Origin: Stenotrophomonas sp046736075
GTDB taxonomy: Bacteria > Pseudomonadota > Gammaproteobacteria > Xanthomonadales > Xanthomonadaceae
Length of the DNA stretch: 64,000 nucleotides
NCBI RefSeq assembly: GCF_046736075.1
Contig: NZ_CP177163.1
Location: forward strand, 3,286,001 to 3,350,000
Direction: 5' to 3'
Positions 43,294 through 51,974 of the stretch are shown here, piece by piece (the first letter of the stretch is position 1; every line of letters begins with the position of its first letter). The notes below the pieces were generated by a model that worked only from the letters and a program-made list of their open reading frames with translations, searched no databases and was not told the origin of the DNA. A program made the translations under genes and the position numbers.

Positions 43294-44373
43294 TCAATCC
43301 ACAACCTTGACCCAGAACTCTTCTCCATCCAGAAGCCGCGCATGCGTGCAGTAGAACGCGCCCAGCTTTCCACCCACCTTCTTGTTGTCTTCGCCGAGAA
43401 TGTAACGGACAGACATGGATGTATCCGGTACGAGAGATGCGCCCTCATGCGTTGCTGCGAAAGGATACTCGTCGCAGTTCAGTCCAGTCGCGGCTCCATC
43501 AGGAAAGCGTGCTCTGCACAGCGCCCCGGATACGTTGCGATTCTCTCCTGCAACTCTCTTGTTCCTCAAGCGTCGCAAAGGTACACCCCGCGCATCGGGA
43601 TTTTCATGCCACCTGCCGATCGTGCCGGGGAGCGTCGACTGTGCAACCTTGATGTGCTCGGCCGACTCATCCGTATCGGGATCGCTCAGGCTTACCTCGA
43701 AGACGGCAGGGTAGTCGGCGAATCGACACCCGGACGTACCGCTCCTGGCTGCTTTGTCGCAGCGAAGTGTCGGTGCCGAACTCTGGATCAGTGATTGGTC
43801 GTTGTTGAAGCGCGACAGCACCAGTTGGGTGTCCTGGCCTGTCTTTCCTTCATCGGTATTGAATCCCAGGGGGACGGCAAAGTCGTACGTACCTGGGCCC
43901 GAAAGAGTCAGGGGAGCGAAAGGCTGCTTGTCGGTGCAGCTCCCGCAGTAAAGCTCGGGCGTAACCACCAGCCCGGCCATTGCATTGCCCTGCACGGCAT
44001 CGAACACCACGCGGACGCGATGCATCCATGTCTGGCCATTTCGGGGCAGGGACACATAGTCGTACAGCGTAACGGTGGCGGTTTCGGTCTGGCCGGTGTC
44101 GGGGTTGTGGGAGGAATAGGGTGCAGTTCGCTTCACGCAGTAGTGCAGGCGCGAGCCTGCAGCGTCTGCTTCGTCCTGGTCGCTGGCGTCCTTGCAGACC
44201 TCGTCGAAGGGAAGCTCTGGATTCTCCAGCGCGGCCTCGTACTGCCGAAGCTCGGCCATCGACATGCTGGCGATCATCTGCGCGTCCGACGGACAGTCGT
44301 CGTCTTCGCGTGCGTTCACACAGACGCTGAAAAGCAGGGCGACCAGCGCCAGTGCACGCGGTGTGCAGTTCAT
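43294..44373 (-). CDS. Exported NucA/NucB-type DNase, likely toxin
   Basis: 359 residues with a signal peptide (1-21, ALALVALLFSVCVNA). The middle (about 75-245) is a cysteine-containing beta-rich region of unknown fold. The C-terminal 100 residues hold the NucA/NucB motif NCDEYPFAAT (299-308) and MSVRYILGEDN. NucB of Bacillus is a secreted nonspecific DNase with this CDEYPFA motif. AAGGAG precedes ATG 44373. A SMI1/KNR4 gene follows at 21 bases, and an orphan tip with a second SMI1/KNR4 gene lies beyond. The C-terminal position of the nuclease and the tip duplication are typical of polymorphic toxins. The target and secretion route after Sec are unknown. Confidence 0.83.
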   Translation of the reverse strand: MNCTPRALALVALLFSVCVNAREDDDCPSDAQMIASMSMAELRQYEAALENPELPFDEVCKDASDQDEADAAGSRLHYCVKRTAPYSSHNPDTGQTETATVTLYDYVSLPRNGQTWMHRVRVVFDAVQGNAMAGLVVTPELYCGSCTDKQPFAPLTLSGPGTYDFAVPLGFNTDEGKTGQDTQLVLSRFNNDQSLIQSSAPTLRCDKAARSGTSGCRFADYPAVFEVSLSDPDTDESAEHIKVAQSTLPGTIGRWHENPDARGVPLRRLRNKRVAGENRNVSGALCRARFPDGAATGLNCDEYPFAATHEGASLVPDTSMSVRYILGEDNKKVGGKLGAFYCTHARLLDGEEFWVKVVD

Positions 44374-44682
44374 GGTGGGCTCCTTGGGTGCAACGGCGAC
44401 AGGCGCACGGCGGCGTGCGGTGCCGTGGGTGATACGCCGAAACCCAGGAGGTGCTATGTAGGGAAAGTGCGGGGCGAATGCGAAGCGTGACGGGACATGT
44501 ATGTCGTTTACGACCACTGGCACGCTTCGGATGCCTCACCCTGCGGCCGCAGGGCCGATGCTGTGAACCCGTTCCGATCCATGCTGTGCCGCATTCGGCA
44601 CGTTCTGGTGCGACGGGCTGCGGCTATGATTGAGGCGGCCGCCCCGCGCCGCATGCCTGCGTCCGCCGTTCAAAGGAAGATG
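44374..44682. other. Divergent intergenic space between the nuclease and a small membrane protein
   Basis: 309 bases with the two start regions. No clear promoter, repeat or RNA is seen. Frames entering it from the right (starts at 44497 or 44627) extend the membrane protein but lack ribosome sites. Confidence 0.5.
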
Positions 44683-45078
44683 ATGCCGACGACCGTCCCC
44701 CGCGTTTCCTCGCCCTGCCTGCGTGTCTGCGCGGCCGTGGTGGCCTGCCTGCCGTTGCCGGCGATGGCCTCGGATTTCACCGGCATGCTGACCGGGCTGA
44801 CCCTGATGCTGCTCGGGCTGGTGCTGCTGCTGGTGGCGCCGCTGCTGCTGGTGCGACGGCACGCCTGGGCGCGCTGGCTGGGCACGGGGCTGGGCGGCTT
44901 GGCGATGCTGGTCGCGGTGGGCACGTTCTGTGTGGATACGTGGCGGGTGCTGGCGCGGATGCGGGCGGACACGGCAATACCGCAGCTGATGTATGTGGCG
45001 CTGTACATCGCGCTGTGGCTGGCCATCGGGTATGTGATCGCGCGCCTTCGACGCCGGCCGCTGCCGGGCGCCAACTGA
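44683..45078 (+). CDS. Small exported/membrane protein
   Basis: 131 residues. An N-terminal signal or helix (LRVCAAVVACLPLPAMA), then three hydrophobic segments (GLTLMLLGLVLLLVAPLLLV; GTGLGGLAMLVAVGTFCV; YVALYIALWLAIGYVIARL). AAAGGAAG five bases ahead supports ATG 44683 over the adjoining ATG 44680. No family is recognised. The second copy of the 58-bp repeat lies five bases after its stop. Confidence 0.7.
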   Translation: MPTTVPRVSSPCLRVCAAVVACLPLPAMASDFTGMLTGLTLMLLGLVLLLVAPLLLVRRHAWARWLGTGLGGLAMLVAVGTFCVDTWRVLARMRADTAIPQLMYVALYIALWLAIGYVIARLRRRPLPGAN

Positions 45079-45083
45079 GCGCC

Positions 45084-45141
45084 GCGATACGCGCCAGGTA
45101 TCGCAGCGGCATACAACGGGTATTGGATACCCGCGCGGTAT
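45084..45141. repeat. 58-bp structured repeat, copy 2
   Basis: Perfect copy of 42480-42537. Here it stands between two same-strand genes, so it may also form an RNA structure in their transcript. Confidence 0.9.
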
Positions 45142-45159
45142 CCGGCCGATGCTGTGTGG

Positions 45160-46038
45160 ATGACAACGCACAAGACGCTTTCTTTCGATGGACAGGTAGG
45201 CCTGGTGACCGGTGCTGCCGGCGGCCTCGGCCTGGCGTACAGCCGGTTGCTGGCCCAGCGCGGCGCACGGGTGGTGATGCAGGACGTAGGGGCCGGGCTG
45301 GATGGCACCGGCTGCGATCCGCAGCGGATCGCGATGGCCGCCGCGCGGCTGCGCGAGGAGGGCCTGGAGGCGCAGGCAGCACCCGGTGGTATCGCCCGCC
45401 GCAGCGACTGCCGTGCGCAGGTGGACGCGATCCTGCAGCAGCATGGCCGGCTGGACTTCATCATCCACAACGCCGGCTGGGTCGAGTACCAGCAGATTGA
45501 CGTGCTCGACGAGGCGCGCTTCGACCAGATGATGACCATCGCGGCGAAGGCCCCGCTGTGGCTGGCGCAGGCGGCCTGGCCGGCGATGCAGGCGGCCGGC
45601 TACGGGCGGATCGTGCTGACCACGTCCGACCGCGCGCTGTATCCGCAGTACGTGCAGAAGGGTCTGGCGGCCTATGCCGCGGCGAAGCTAGCGGCGGTGG
45701 GCATCGTCAATGTGCTGGCCGACGAGGGCGCGGCGCACGGCATCGTGGTGAACGCGGTGTCGCCGGTGGCCAAGACCCGGATGTGGGGCGTGACCGGCGA
45801 GCCGGATGAGCTGCACCCGGCTGCGGTGGCGCCCGGTGTTGCGTTCCTCGCATCGGCGGCGTGCCGGCAGGGGGGCTGGATACTGCGTGCCAGCAATGGC
45901 CAGTTCCATGCCACCCGCAGCGTGGAAGCGGCGGGCGTTGCGTATCCGCGCGATCTGCAGGCGGTGGAGGCCGGCAGCATTGAGGCGGTGGCCGCGCAGT
46001 GGCCGGCGATCGCACAGGCGATGATCGAACCGCGCTGA
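45160..46038 (+). CDS. Short-chain dehydrogenase/reductase
   Basis: 292 residues. The cofactor motif TGAAGGLG (17-24), NAG (104-106), and the catalytic S156, Y172 and K176 are visible (YAAAK). At about 290 residues it is longer than the classical 250 type, with an extended C-terminus rich in alanine; the context TGAAGGLG is found in SDRs acting on multi-carbon or hydroxyacyl substrates. A LysR gene follows on the same strand. GTG 45154 is a weaker alternative start. Confidence 0.88.
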   Translation: MTTHKTLSFDGQVGLVTGAAGGLGLAYSRLLAQRGARVVMQDVGAGLDGTGCDPQRIAMAAARLREEGLEAQAAPGGIARRSDCRAQVDAILQQHGRLDFIIHNAGWVEYQQIDVLDEARFDQMMTIAAKAPLWLAQAAWPAMQAAGYGRIVLTTSDRALYPQYVQKGLAAYAAAKLAAVGIVNVLADEGAAHGIVVNAVSPVAKTRMWGVTGEPDELHPAAVAPGVAFLASAACRQGGWILRASNGQFHATRSVEAAGVAYPRDLQAVEAGSIEAVAAQWPAIAQAMIEPR

Positions 46039-46085
46039 CCGCGCGCGGTTTACTCTGGTGGCTGTTTTCCAGAGCGACAGCGCAC

Positions 46086-46961
46086 ATGGTCGATCTCCGC
46101 CAGCTCCGTCAGTTCGTGGCCGTTGCCGAGGAGCTGCACTTCCATCGTGCGGCGGCGCGGCTGCACATGTCGCAGCCGCCGCTGACGGCCGCCATCCGGC
46201 GGCTGGAGGAGGACATCGGCAGCGAGCTGATCCAGCGCGGCAACCGCACACTGGGGCTGACCGCCGCCGGCAAGGTGCTGCTGGCAGAGGCCCGCGCGAC
46301 CCTGCAGCAGGCCGACCACGCGCTGGTGGCGACCCGTGACGCTGCGGCAGGGCGTACCGGCACGGTGCGGGTCGGCTATGTGGGCAGCGCGCTGTATGGG
46401 CGCCTGCCACAGGTGATCCGCGCGTTCCGGGTCAGCCACCCACAGGTGCGGCTGGAACTGATCGAGGCGACGTCCGCACGCCAGGTCGAGATGCTGCGCG
46501 GGCAACGGCTGGATGTGGGTGTGGTGATCCCACCGGTGAACGAGGCCGGCGACATGCGCCTGCATGCATTCGACGTGGATCGCCTGGCGATCGCGCTGCC
46601 GCGTGCGCATCGCCTGGCAGGCATGCGATCCATCGCGGTGGCCGCACTGGCCGATGAGCCTTTCGTGCTGTGGCCGGCACGCGAAGGGCAGGGCTTCCAT
46701 GCGCAGGTGGTACGCCTGTGCGCGGCCGCGGGGTTCGTGCCGCGCGTGGTGCAGGAGGCGCATGGCATGCACGCGGTATTGTCGCTGGTGGCGGTGGAGG
46801 CGGGTATCGCGATCGTGCCGGCCAGCATGCAGGGTTTCCGCGCCGACGAAGTGCACTACCAGCCGCTGGAGGAGGTGTCGGCGCGTTTCGATCTGCAGAT
46901 GTGCCTGCGCGCCGGTGAGCCGTCGCCGGCGCTGCGGCAGTGGCTGCAGGCGGCGGAATGA
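46086..46961 (+). CDS. LysR-family transcriptional regulator
   Basis: 291 residues. N-terminal winged helix with LRQFVAVAEELHFHRAAARL and the SQPPLTAAIRRLEEDIG recognition helix, then a substrate-binding domain (GTVRVGYVGSALYGRLPQVI). It follows the SDR gene by 47 bases and probably regulates a nearby metabolic gene; the effector is unknown. Confidence 0.92.
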   Translation: MVDLRQLRQFVAVAEELHFHRAAARLHMSQPPLTAAIRRLEEDIGSELIQRGNRTLGLTAAGKVLLAEARATLQQADHALVATRDAAAGRTGTVRVGYVGSALYGRLPQVIRAFRVSHPQVRLELIEATSARQVEMLRGQRLDVGVVIPPVNEAGDMRLHAFDVDRLAIALPRAHRLAGMRSIAVAALADEPFVLWPAREGQGFHAQVVRLCAAAGFVPRVVQEAHGMHAVLSLVAVEAGIAIVPASMQGFRADEVHYQPLEEVSARFDLQMCLRAGEPSPALRQWLQAAE

Positions 46962-46964
46962 GCG

Positions 46965-47147
46965 TCAGCGCGTGCGCCGCCGCCAAGCCCGGATGACCAC
47001 GGCGATCAACGCGGCGAACACGCCCCAGGACACCACGTCGAACACGCCATCGCCGACCAGCGCGCTGACCAGGCCGAGCACGCTGGCAGCGGCGATCCAT
47101 GCCGGGGCAACGAAGGGATGGCGGACCGAAGGCGTGGGCCGGTTCAT
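46965..47147 (-). CDS. Small membrane protein of the siderophore-uptake operon
   Basis: 60 residues with two membrane helices (AWIAAASVLGLVSALV; WGVFAALIAVVIRAW). ATG 47147 overlaps the PepSY gene stop by four bases. Last gene of the TonB receptor-PepSY operon. Function unknown. Confidence 0.72.
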   Translation of the reverse strand: MNRPTPSVRHPFVAPAWIAAASVLGLVSALVGDGVFDVVSWGVFAALIAVVIRAWRRRTR

Positions 47148-48280
47148 GCGGTGTCCCCGGTCCGGGCCGCCCGTTCGATCTCGGTCACGCGCGCCTCGGT
47201 GCTGCCCCGCTTGAACCACAGGTACAGGCCGGTGACCAGCACTGCGATGGTGAGCAGATCGAGCAGCGCCCACAGGATCTTCAGCGGCAGCTTGCCGTAG
47301 TCGCCGAAGTGCAGCGGCTGGCTGATCAGCAGTACGGTCATGTAGGCCGGCAACTGTGGCTGCGCAGTGAGCGCACCGGTGCCGGCATCGATCAGCACGG
47401 GCCGGTACAGGCGCTCGGTCAGCGGTGTGCTGCCCTGCATGAACACACCGTAGTGGTGGTCGCCGCTGTAACCGGTGCCGGGGAAGCTGACGAACGCCGG
47501 CCGCATGCCGGGCTCGGCGGCACGGGCGGTGTCCACGGCGGCCTGCAGCGATGCCAGCACAACCGGGCGGGGCTGGCCGGCGTAGCGTGCGGCGAACTCG
47601 CCGAGCTGCTCGCTCTGCCAGGCCTGTTCCAGCGGTTTGGCGATGGTGTTGATGGCACCGGTAATGCCCACCACGAGCGCCCAGCCCAGGGTGACCACGC
47701 CCAGCAGGTTGTGCAGGTCCAGCCAGGCCAGGCGGCGGCTGCGCCCGGTGCGCAGGGTGCCGAACGGCTGCCGGCGCATGAAGGGGCCATACAGCACCAG
47801 CCCCGAGACGATGGCGACGGCGAACAGCAGGCCCATCGCGCCCATGAACAACATGCCCGGCAGGCCGAGGAACAGGTCGGTGTGCAGGCGGTACAGGAAG
47901 TACATCACGCCTTCATTGAACTGGGGTGCGGGAAGCAGCTGGCCGGAGCTGGCGTCGAGCAGCGCGGTCTTCATCTGCGGGGGCGGCGTATCCGGTCGCG
48001 TGCCGGTATTGACGTAGACGGTGTGTCCGTCCCAATCCCAACCAACGAACAGCGGCACGTTCCCCGGGTAGGCGGCCAGCGCGGTACGCACCTGGGCATC
48101 CAGGTCGCGCGGCGCGGCGCGCGCCTGCGGAGCGTCCACGTGTGGTTCGCTGAGATGGGCGATCTCCTCGCCGAACACCAGGGGCAGGCCTGTCACGCAC
48201 AACAGCAGCAGAAACACGGTGCAGACCAGGCTGGTCCACTTGTGCACGAGGAACCAGGTTTTGAGGGTGGATCGTTGCAT
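47144..48280 (-). CDS. PepSY-domain membrane protein (siderophore-linked reductase type)
   Basis: 378 residues with four membrane helices (near 13-33, 140-165, 190-215, 335-360) and PepSY segments in the periplasm. The N-terminal HKWTSLVCTVFLLLLCVTGLPLVF and the HTDLFLGLPG segment match iron-uptake PepSY-TM proteins such as PiuB and FoxB, thought to act on ferrisiderophores in the inner membrane. It lies 71 bases downstream of a TonB receptor. Confidence 0.88.
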   Translation of the reverse strand: MQRSTLKTWFLVHKWTSLVCTVFLLLLCVTGLPLVFGEEIAHLSEPHVDAPQARAAPRDLDAQVRTALAAYPGNVPLFVGWDWDGHTVYVNTGTRPDTPPPQMKTALLDASSGQLLPAPQFNEGVMYFLYRLHTDLFLGLPGMLFMGAMGLLFAVAIVSGLVLYGPFMRRQPFGTLRTGRSRRLAWLDLHNLLGVVTLGWALVVGITGAINTIAKPLEQAWQSEQLGEFAARYAGQPRPVVLASLQAAVDTARAAEPGMRPAFVSFPGTGYSGDHHYGVFMQGSTPLTERLYRPVLIDAGTGALTAQPQLPAYMTVLLISQPLHFGDYGKLPLKILWALLDLLTIAVLVTGLYLWFKRGSTEARVTEIERAARTGDTA

Positions 48281-48351
48281 GTGCGCTCTGGCGATGGCTG
48301 GAGGCGGGGGTGGTGCAGGGCGGCGGCACGGGGCCACCGCCGCCGGGTGGA

Positions 48352-50445
48352 TCAGAAACGGTAGCTGATGGTGCCGGTAACGGTGCGCGGGTTGCCGGTG
48401 AAACAGTCGCCGAAGTTGCGGCACGGCGCGTAGTACTTCCTGTCGGCCAGGTTGGTGATGTTCAGCGCCATCGTCCAGTCGGTGACCTGTACTTCCAGCA
48501 GCGCGTCCACCAGGGTGTAGCTCGGCGTGCGGATGAAGCCGCCGTAGCCCAGCGACTGGGTGTTGCCGACATAACGGCCGCCCAGACCCACGCGCAGGCG
48601 TGCGGCGTCGTCAAGCTGGAACCCCTTGGCCACCCAGAGCGAGGACAGCTCCTGCGGGGTGTCGTTGAGGCGCTGGTCCACTTCGAGGGCGAAGTTGCTT
48701 CTGGTCACTTCGGCCTTGTTGCGTGCATAGGCTGCGGTCACGGTGAGGTCGTTGGCGAGGGTGAACTGGCCTTCCAGCTCCACGCCCTTGGACTGGATTT
48801 CACCGGTCTGGATGACGTTGAGCACGTTGTCCGGATCGTTGGTCTGGCGGTTGGTCTCGGTGATGCGGTAGACCGACGCGGTGACGAGCATGTTGCGCGC
48901 CGGCTGCCACTTCACGCCGCCCTCGACCTGGTGCCCCTGCATGGGCTTGAACGCACGGCCGTACAGGTCCTGGCCGGTGACCGGCAGGAACGATTCGCTG
49001 TAGCTGATGTACGGCGATACGCCGCCGCCGACATCGCCGATCAGGCCGGCGCGGTACGTGGTGGCGTTGTCGGTCTGGCTGGGCAGGCCTTCGGTCTTGC
49101 TGCGCGCGTGGTCGCGGCGGGCGCCGAGTACCAGCGATACGCGATCGGCCCAGCGGATCTGGTCCTGCACGTACACGCCCAGCTGGGTGGTGCGCTGGTC
49201 CGGCAGGCGGTTCCAGCCGTTGATGGTGACGCCGCTGGAGACGGGGGTGTAGATGTCGATCGGGGTCGGGGTGGCATCCAGCCCGGCCGACGCCTCGCGG
49301 TAATCGCTGTAGTCCACGCCGGCCAGCAGCAGGTGCTGGAACGCGCCGGTGGCGAAGTCGAACTGCACGGCGGTATCGCTGGCCAGCGCACGCACGTCCG
49401 GGCGCACACCGTAGGCGTTGCGGTTGACCACGCGCTTGTCCGCATCGATGAAGGGATCGAGCGGGTTGGTGTAGGTATCCGGATAGAGTTCGCGGAATTC
49501 GGTCTTGCCATCCAGATAGCGCACCGAGGAACGCAGGCTGACGGTGTCGCTGAAACGGTGATCGAACAAGGCGGTGATGCTGTAGACGCGCGAGTCGAGC
49601 AGGTCGAAATCGCGGTCGCCAAGGAACGTGGACGGATCCAGGCGCGGCGTGCCGGCCGGCGCGTTCAGCGTGGCCACTACCGGCAGGAACTGCTGGCTGG
49701 AGGCGGTCTTGTCGTGCTGGTAGCTGGTGAGCAGGGTGAGCGTGCTGCGTTCGCCGCGCCAGCTGATCGAGGGGGCGATGTAGATGCGGTCGTCGTCGAC
49801 GAAGTCGGTCTGCATGCCCGCGTTGCGCACCAGGCCCACCACGCGGCCGGCGAGGGTGCCGGCGTCATTCAGCGCGCCCCCGACATCGGCCTGGAACTGC
49901 TTGCGGTCGAAGTTGCCCAGCTGCACACCGACCTCGCCACCGATGTCGGTGAAGGTCGGGCGCTTGGTCATGGCATTGATGATGCCGCCGGTGGCGCCGG
50001 CGCCATACAGCACCGACGACGGGCCGCGCAGCACTTCCACCCGTTCCAGGCCGTAGACCTCGGTGCGCGCCATCGGATTGAAGCCGTAGCTGCGGCGCAG
50101 GCCGTCCAGGTACTGCACCGGATCCAGGCCGCGCACGGTGCTGCCGTCGCTGCGGGTATCCAGGCCGTAGGCATCGGCGGTGACGCCGGCGCTGTAGCGC
50201 AGGGTTTCCTGCAGGTTGTGCGCGCCGCGGTCGGTGAAGAGGTCGGCGGTGACCACGCTGATGGCCTGCGGGGTCTGGGTGAGCGGGGTGTCGGTCTTGG
50301 TTGCGGTGCTGGCGCGCTCTGCGACCACGGTGACCGCGTCCAGCGTGCGCGCATCGCTGCCGTCCTGGGCATGGGCAAGGGCCGAGGCGAGCAGGGCGGG
50401 AGCGCCCAGGCCCAGCAGCAGAGAGGAGCGGCGCGGAGCAGGCAT
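48352..50445 (-). CDS. TonB-dependent siderophore receptor
   Basis: 697 residues. Signal peptide (to about residue 26, LLASALAHAQ), TonB-box region (DAVTVVAER), plug domain with PQAISVVTADLF and RGLDPVQYLDG, and a 22-strand barrel ending in the family's C-terminal TGTISYRF with terminal Phe. The plug and barrel are of the ferrichrome/hydroxamate class. A Fur-box lies upstream (50498-50516), so iron limitation should induce it along with the PepSY gene. The ligand is not known. Confidence 0.93.
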   Translation of the reverse strand: MPAPRRSSLLLGLGAPALLASALAHAQDGSDARTLDAVTVVAERASTATKTDTPLTQTPQAISVVTADLFTDRGAHNLQETLRYSAGVTADAYGLDTRSDGSTVRGLDPVQYLDGLRRSYGFNPMARTEVYGLERVEVLRGPSSVLYGAGATGGIINAMTKRPTFTDIGGEVGVQLGNFDRKQFQADVGGALNDAGTLAGRVVGLVRNAGMQTDFVDDDRIYIAPSISWRGERSTLTLLTSYQHDKTASSQQFLPVVATLNAPAGTPRLDPSTFLGDRDFDLLDSRVYSITALFDHRFSDTVSLRSSVRYLDGKTEFRELYPDTYTNPLDPFIDADKRVVNRNAYGVRPDVRALASDTAVQFDFATGAFQHLLLAGVDYSDYREASAGLDATPTPIDIYTPVSSGVTINGWNRLPDQRTTQLGVYVQDQIRWADRVSLVLGARRDHARSKTEGLPSQTDNATTYRAGLIGDVGGGVSPYISYSESFLPVTGQDLYGRAFKPMQGHQVEGGVKWQPARNMLVTASVYRITETNRQTNDPDNVLNVIQTGEIQSKGVELEGQFTLANDLTVTAAYARNKAEVTRSNFALEVDQRLNDTPQELSSLWVAKGFQLDDAARLRVGLGGRYVGNTQSLGYGGFIRTPSYTLVDALLEVQVTDWTMALNITNLADRKYYAPCRNFGDCFTGNPRTVTGTISYRF

Positions 50446-50497
50446 GACGGAAATCCGGGGGGAGGTTGGGGGCGGATTATCAGGACGTCCCCCCATC

Positions 50498-50516
50498 AAT
50501 GCAAATGAGTCTTAAA
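50498..50516. promoter_or_regulatory. Probable Fur box ahead of the TonB receptor
   Basis: AATGCAAATGAGTCTTA has the AATGCAAATGA half-site typical of xanthomonad Fur-controlled TonB receptors. It lies 53 bases ahead of the start codon. The second half is degenerate. Confidence 0.65.
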
Positions 50517-50960
50517 CGCGTGGTGGGCGCCCGGCGCATTCATGCGAATGCCACAGGCCCTGCACGTCGCGTAGGCGGCCACACCCGTAACGTGGATCGT
50601 CCCCACCGCCGCTGGAGACCCCCATGAACCCCTTGCAGACCGCGACCCGTGCAATGCGTGATGGGCTGGAGGAAGTGGCAGCGCTGCTGGTCGGCGAGCG
50701 CGCCACTGCCCTGCGCAGCGACGACCGTGCCGCGCCCGGGATAGGCATTCCGCTGCCCCGCCGCTTGCCGCTCAAGCGCCCGCTGCTGCATGGCCGGAAG
50801 GGCATGGCGCCGTGGCAGAAGGTCGGCAGCGCGCCGCGTTCGGGGCGGTTGAACGACGACGGCACGCGCTGCCTCGACAAACCTGAACACGCGAACATGT
50901 TGCCTGCACCGGGGTTGTGGCTAACTAGCGCCCCGGATCATCAACGACGGAACGACGCGT
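50517..50960. other. Intergenic region between the TonB receptor and the DUF4105 gene
   Basis: About 440 bases. A frame from 50624 opens behind CTGGAGACCC but would overlap the next gene by 270 bases and has no family likeness, so it is not called. No RNA gene or strong repeat is seen. Confidence 0.5.
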
Positions 50961-51974
50961 GTGAAGAAAGCAGGACGATGGGGGCTGGCCGCCCTGATGC
51001 TGGTGGCGGCCCTGTGGGTGACCGGCTGGCTGGCCTTCCAGTTGCCCGGGCCCGCGTGGATACGTTACGTGGTGGTCGCTGGCTGGGCATTGTTTGCCGT
51101 GGGTACCGCAGTCGCGGTGGGCCGCGCCCGCGCCGGCCGTTGGCCGGGGCCGGTGTTCGTGGCCGTGCTGGTCCTGACCGGTGTGTGGTGGCTGCTGGTG
51201 GCGCCCCGCCAGGATCGGGTCTGGGCAGATGATGTCGCGCAGCGGCTGAAAGTGGTCACGTTCGACGGCACCCACGTGGTACTCGACAACGTGCGCAACT
51301 TCACCTGGCGCAGCGAGGACGATCATGACGTGCGCTGGGAGCGCCGCACCTACGACCTTGATCAGCTGCGCTCGGCCGATCTGATCCTGTCGTACTGGAT
51401 GGGGCCGACGATCGCGCACACTCTGGTGTCGTTCGGTTTCGCGGACGGTCGTTACCTGGTGTTCTCGCTGGAGATCCGCAAGGAGCGGGGCGAGTCGTTC
51501 TCGGCGCTGGGTGGGTTCTTCCGCAAATTCGAAATGACGCTGGTGGCATCGGAGGAAACCGACATCGTGCGCGTGCGCAGCAATGTGCGTGGCGAAGATG
51601 TGTATCTGTACCGCCTGCAGGGCATGACCCGCGAACAGCTCAAGGGGCTGTTCGTGTCCTACCTGGGCGAGGCGCGCAAGCTGGACGCCGCACCGGCGTT
51701 CTACAACACGCTGACCAGCAACTGCACCACCATCGTCTACGAACTGGCCAAGCAGATCGCGCCGGGGCTGCCGCTGGATTACCGCCTGCTGGTGTCCGGC
51801 TATTTCGCCGAGTACGCGCGCGACCTGGGTGTACTGACCCCGGGCGTGCCGTTTGCCACGCTGAAGGCGCGTGGGCGCATTACCGAGCGCGCACGGGCCG
51901 CCGGCGATGCGCCCGATTTCTCCCGTCAGATCCGCCGCGGCGTGCCCGGCATCGAGCAAGGAAGCGAACCATGA
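50961..51974 (+). CDS. DUF4105-domain membrane protein
   Basis: 337 residues from a GTG. Two or three N-terminal membrane helices (to about residue 80) precede a DUF4105 (Lnb N-terminal periplasmic) domain with histidine in AHTLVSFGF and cysteine in TSNCTTIVYE, residues that suggest a papain-like cysteine protease fold. Its stop overlaps the lipase-like gene by four bases. The activity is not known. Confidence 0.88.
   Translation: MKKAGRWGLAALMLVAALWVTGWLAFQLPGPAWIRYVVVAGWALFAVGTAVAVGRARAGRWPGPVFVAVLVLTGVWWLLVAPRQDRVWADDVAQRLKVVTFDGTHVVLDNVRNFTWRSEDDHDVRWERRTYDLDQLRSADLILSYWMGPTIAHTLVSFGFADGRYLVFSLEIRKERGESFSALGGFFRKFEMTLVASEETDIVRVRSNVRGEDVYLYRLQGMTREQLKGLFVSYLGEARKLDAAPAFYNTLTSNCTTIVYELAKQIAPGLPLDYRLLVSGYFAEYARDLGVLTPGVPFATLKARGRITERARAAGDAPDFSRQIRRGVPGIEQGSEP

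Noticed and set aside
50624..51232. Plus-strand frame starting behind CTGGAGACCC
   Set aside because: It would overlap the well-supported DUF4105 gene by 270 bases and shows no recognisable domain.
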